Below, piece by piece: positions 58,676 through 59,883 of a stretch of 59,883 nucleotides of DNA. Below the pieces are notes generated by a model. The model saw only the letters and a list, made by a program, of their open reading frames with translations, was not told the DNA's origin and did no database searches. Origin of the DNA: Dactylosporangium siamense (lineage in GTDB: Bacteria > Actinomycetota > Actinomycetes > Mycobacteriales > Micromonosporaceae). Both the position numbers and the translations under genes were made by a program. The number at the start of each line of letters is the position of its first letter. Position 1 is the stretch's first letter. The stretch lies in NCBI RefSeq assembly GCF_016862795.1, contig NZ_BONQ01000042.1, positions 1 to 59,883 on the forward strand, read 5' to 3'.

Positions 58676-59883
58676 GTGATCGACCTGGACGCCACGCCGG
58701 TGCGGCCGCGCCCCGCCGTGCCGCGGCGGCGGGTGCCGTGGTGGGCGGTGCCGCTCGTCCTGGCCGCCGTCGTGCCGGCCGTCCTCGAACTGCGCCCGCC
58801 CCCGCCGCTGGCGCCGGTGGTCCAGCTCCCGCCGGGCACGATGCGGCTGGCCGGCGCCGGGGACGCGTTCTACGTGCTGCGGGGCAACGGCACCCTCGCC
58901 TGGAACGTGACCGCGTACGCCTGGTCCGACGGCACCGAACGCTGGCGCCGCCCCCTGGCCGGCCCGGACCCGGATCTCCTCGTCGTCGCCGACGCGGTCC
59001 TGGTCACCCACCAGCCGTGCGACCCGCAGCACGCCCCGTCCGTGGACCGCCTCGACCCGGCCACCGGCGATCCGCTGTGGACGGCGCCCGGCGCGCCGCA
59101 CGCGGTGACCGCCGGCGGCGACCTGCTGCTCGCCGAGGGCCCGGACTGCGGCGCCCGCCGCCGGGTGCAGCGCCTGGCGGCGGTCGACCCGGCGGACGGC
59201 CGGCCGCGGTGGACGGTGCGGTTCCCGGACGGGCGGCTGGTCGTGGCCGGCGGGGACTGGTTCGCGGCGGTCGACGAGGCGGGCGCCCTGGACACGTACA
59301 CCATGAACGGCGGCGGACGCATCGGCGGCGGGACCGTCACCGAGACGTCGCTGCTGCTCGCCGCGGGTGGCAGCGTGATCGCGGCGGACCAGCCCGACCC
59401 CGGCCGGCCGGGCCTGCTCACCGGCCTGCCGCACGGCGCCCCGAGGCCGGCGTGGACCGTCCCGCTGGACGGGACCGCGGCGGTCTGCGGCCCGTGGCTG
59501 TGCGTGACCACCACCGACGGCGGCACGACAGCCGCGCTCGACCCGGGCACCGGCCGGACCCGGTGGACGGTGCGTGCGCTGCGGCAGCCGATCTCCGGGG
59601 CGGGCTACGCGATCGACGCCGGCCCGCGGATCGTGCGGTGGAGCGACGGGAAGGAACGGCCGCTGCCCGGCTGGCGGCTCCTCCCGCCCGTGGACGGCTC
59701 GGTTGCCGCCGTCGTGCAGCGGGGCGGCACCGCCGGCGTCGTCGACCTGACCCTGGGCCGCCTCGACGTGCTCGGCACGCTGCCCGGCGCCCAGGTCCGC
59801 TGCCTGGCCGGCGGGCCGCGACCGACCGGGCTGGGCCTGGTCTGCGTCGACGCGGACGGCCGGACCCGCCTGTGGCGGCGGGG
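58676..59883 (+). CDS. membrane-anchored PQQ-like beta-propeller protein (partial)
   Basis: The open frame starts GTG 58676, 7 bases after TACCGT, and runs off the window after about 402 codons. It has a short cytosolic segment, one membrane helix (VPWWAVPLVLAAVVPAVLEL) and a series of PQQ/BamB-type blades ending in G-x-x-x-W words: GTERWRRPL, TGDPLWTAPG, DGRPRWTVRF, TGRTRWTVRA. In actinomycetes such proteins are surface or envelope proteins of unknown function. No catalytic PQQ site can be argued. Confidence 0.85.
   Translation, partial: MIDLDATPVRPRPAVPRRRVPWWAVPLVLAAVVPAVLELRPPPPLAPVVQLPPGTMRLAGAGDAFYVLRGNGTLAWNVTAYAWSDGTERWRRPLAGPDPDLLVVADAVLVTHQPCDPQHAPSVDRLDPATGDPLWTAPGAPHAVTAGGDLLLAEGPDCGARRRVQRLAAVDPADGRPRWTVRFPDGRLVVAGGDWFAAVDEAGALDTYTMNGGGRIGGGTVTETSLLLAAGGSVIAADQPDPGRPGLLTGLPHGAPRPAWTVPLDGTAAVCGPWLCVTTTDGGTTAALDPGTGRTRWTVRALRQPISGAGYAIDAGPRIVRWSDGKERPLPGWRLLPPVDGSVAAVVQRGGTAGVVDLTLGRLDVLGTLPGAQVRCLAGGPRPTGLGLVCVDADGRTRLWRR

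Noticed and set aside
1-59883. CRISPR arrays, tRNA/rRNA genes, integrases or IS elements
   Set aside because: No regularly spaced repeats of the right size, no tRNA-like cloverleaf or rRNA sequence noticed, and no transposase or integrase motifs in the frames.

Overview
The window is high-GC DNA from a filamentous actinomycete. A member of the Micromonosporaceae is the best guess. The basis is about 70% GC with GC-rich third positions, many GTG starts, many promoters whose -10 hexamer lies 6-8 bases before the start codon (leaderless mRNAs), secreted polysaccharide hydrolases (GH6-CBM2, GH64 with discoidin domains), septum-formation-family lipoproteins, an EACC1 protein, and DUF3159 and DUF2252 proteins. 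The exact genus cannot be read from the window. I see no rRNA, tRNA, CRISPR array, integrase or insertion sequence. The region looks like ordinary chromosome with a rich sensing and secretion repertoire. Layout, 1-13 kb: a four-gene operon for an ECF42-type sigma factor with its usual YCII/DUF1801/reductase partners. Next come a manganese exporter of the TMEM165/GDT1 family behind a yybP-ykoY manganese riboswitch, a Zur-type repressor, an orphan EACC1 protein paired with a WYL regulator, an SDR, a small S24/S26-type peptidase, a family III CoA-transferase, a ROK regulator, a soluble histidine kinase, a double YCII protein, a small membrane protein and a tandem universal stress protein. 12.5-27 kb: a membrane GGDEF-EAL protein co-transcribed with an alpha-oxoamine synthase; a secreted GH6 cellulase; an MFS transporter whose 5' end is broken by a TGA; a penicillin-binding-protein-like lipoprotein that has lost its catalytic motifs; soluble transhydrogenase SthA; a PemK/MazF-type protein; a septum-formation-type protein; and an ECF sigma factor with a membrane partner, next to a STAS protein. 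27-43 kb: DUF3159 and FUSC membrane proteins, a tyrosine phosphatase-ketopantoate reductase pair, a DUF2252 protein, two tandem septum-formation-family lipoproteins duplicated together with their promoter regions, a LacI regulator with a perfect palindromic operator, a flavoprotein monooxygenase, a secreted metalloprotease, a phosphotransferase, a PAS membrane protein that is a truncated paralogue of the GGDEF-EAL protein, a metallophosphoesterase and a universal stress protein. 43-60 kb: a minus-strand operon of a secreted sugar-dehydrogenase/PKD/five-PA14 protein, a double GT2 enzyme, a GT39-like enzyme and a GtrA protein; a P450; an MFS transporter divergent from a GH64 beta-1,3-glucanase across a promoter with a GAGAGCGCTCTC operator; an M6-like peptidase; and the start of a membrane-anchored PQQ-like propeller protein. 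Leads most worth following are the GGDEF-EAL/alpha-oxoamine synthase operon (a possible c-di-GMP-linked small-molecule signal), the PA14/glycosyltransferase operon, the orphan EACC1-WYL pair, and a family of three related long hairpins placed after gene ends at about 2.8, 21.7 and 42.6 kb.
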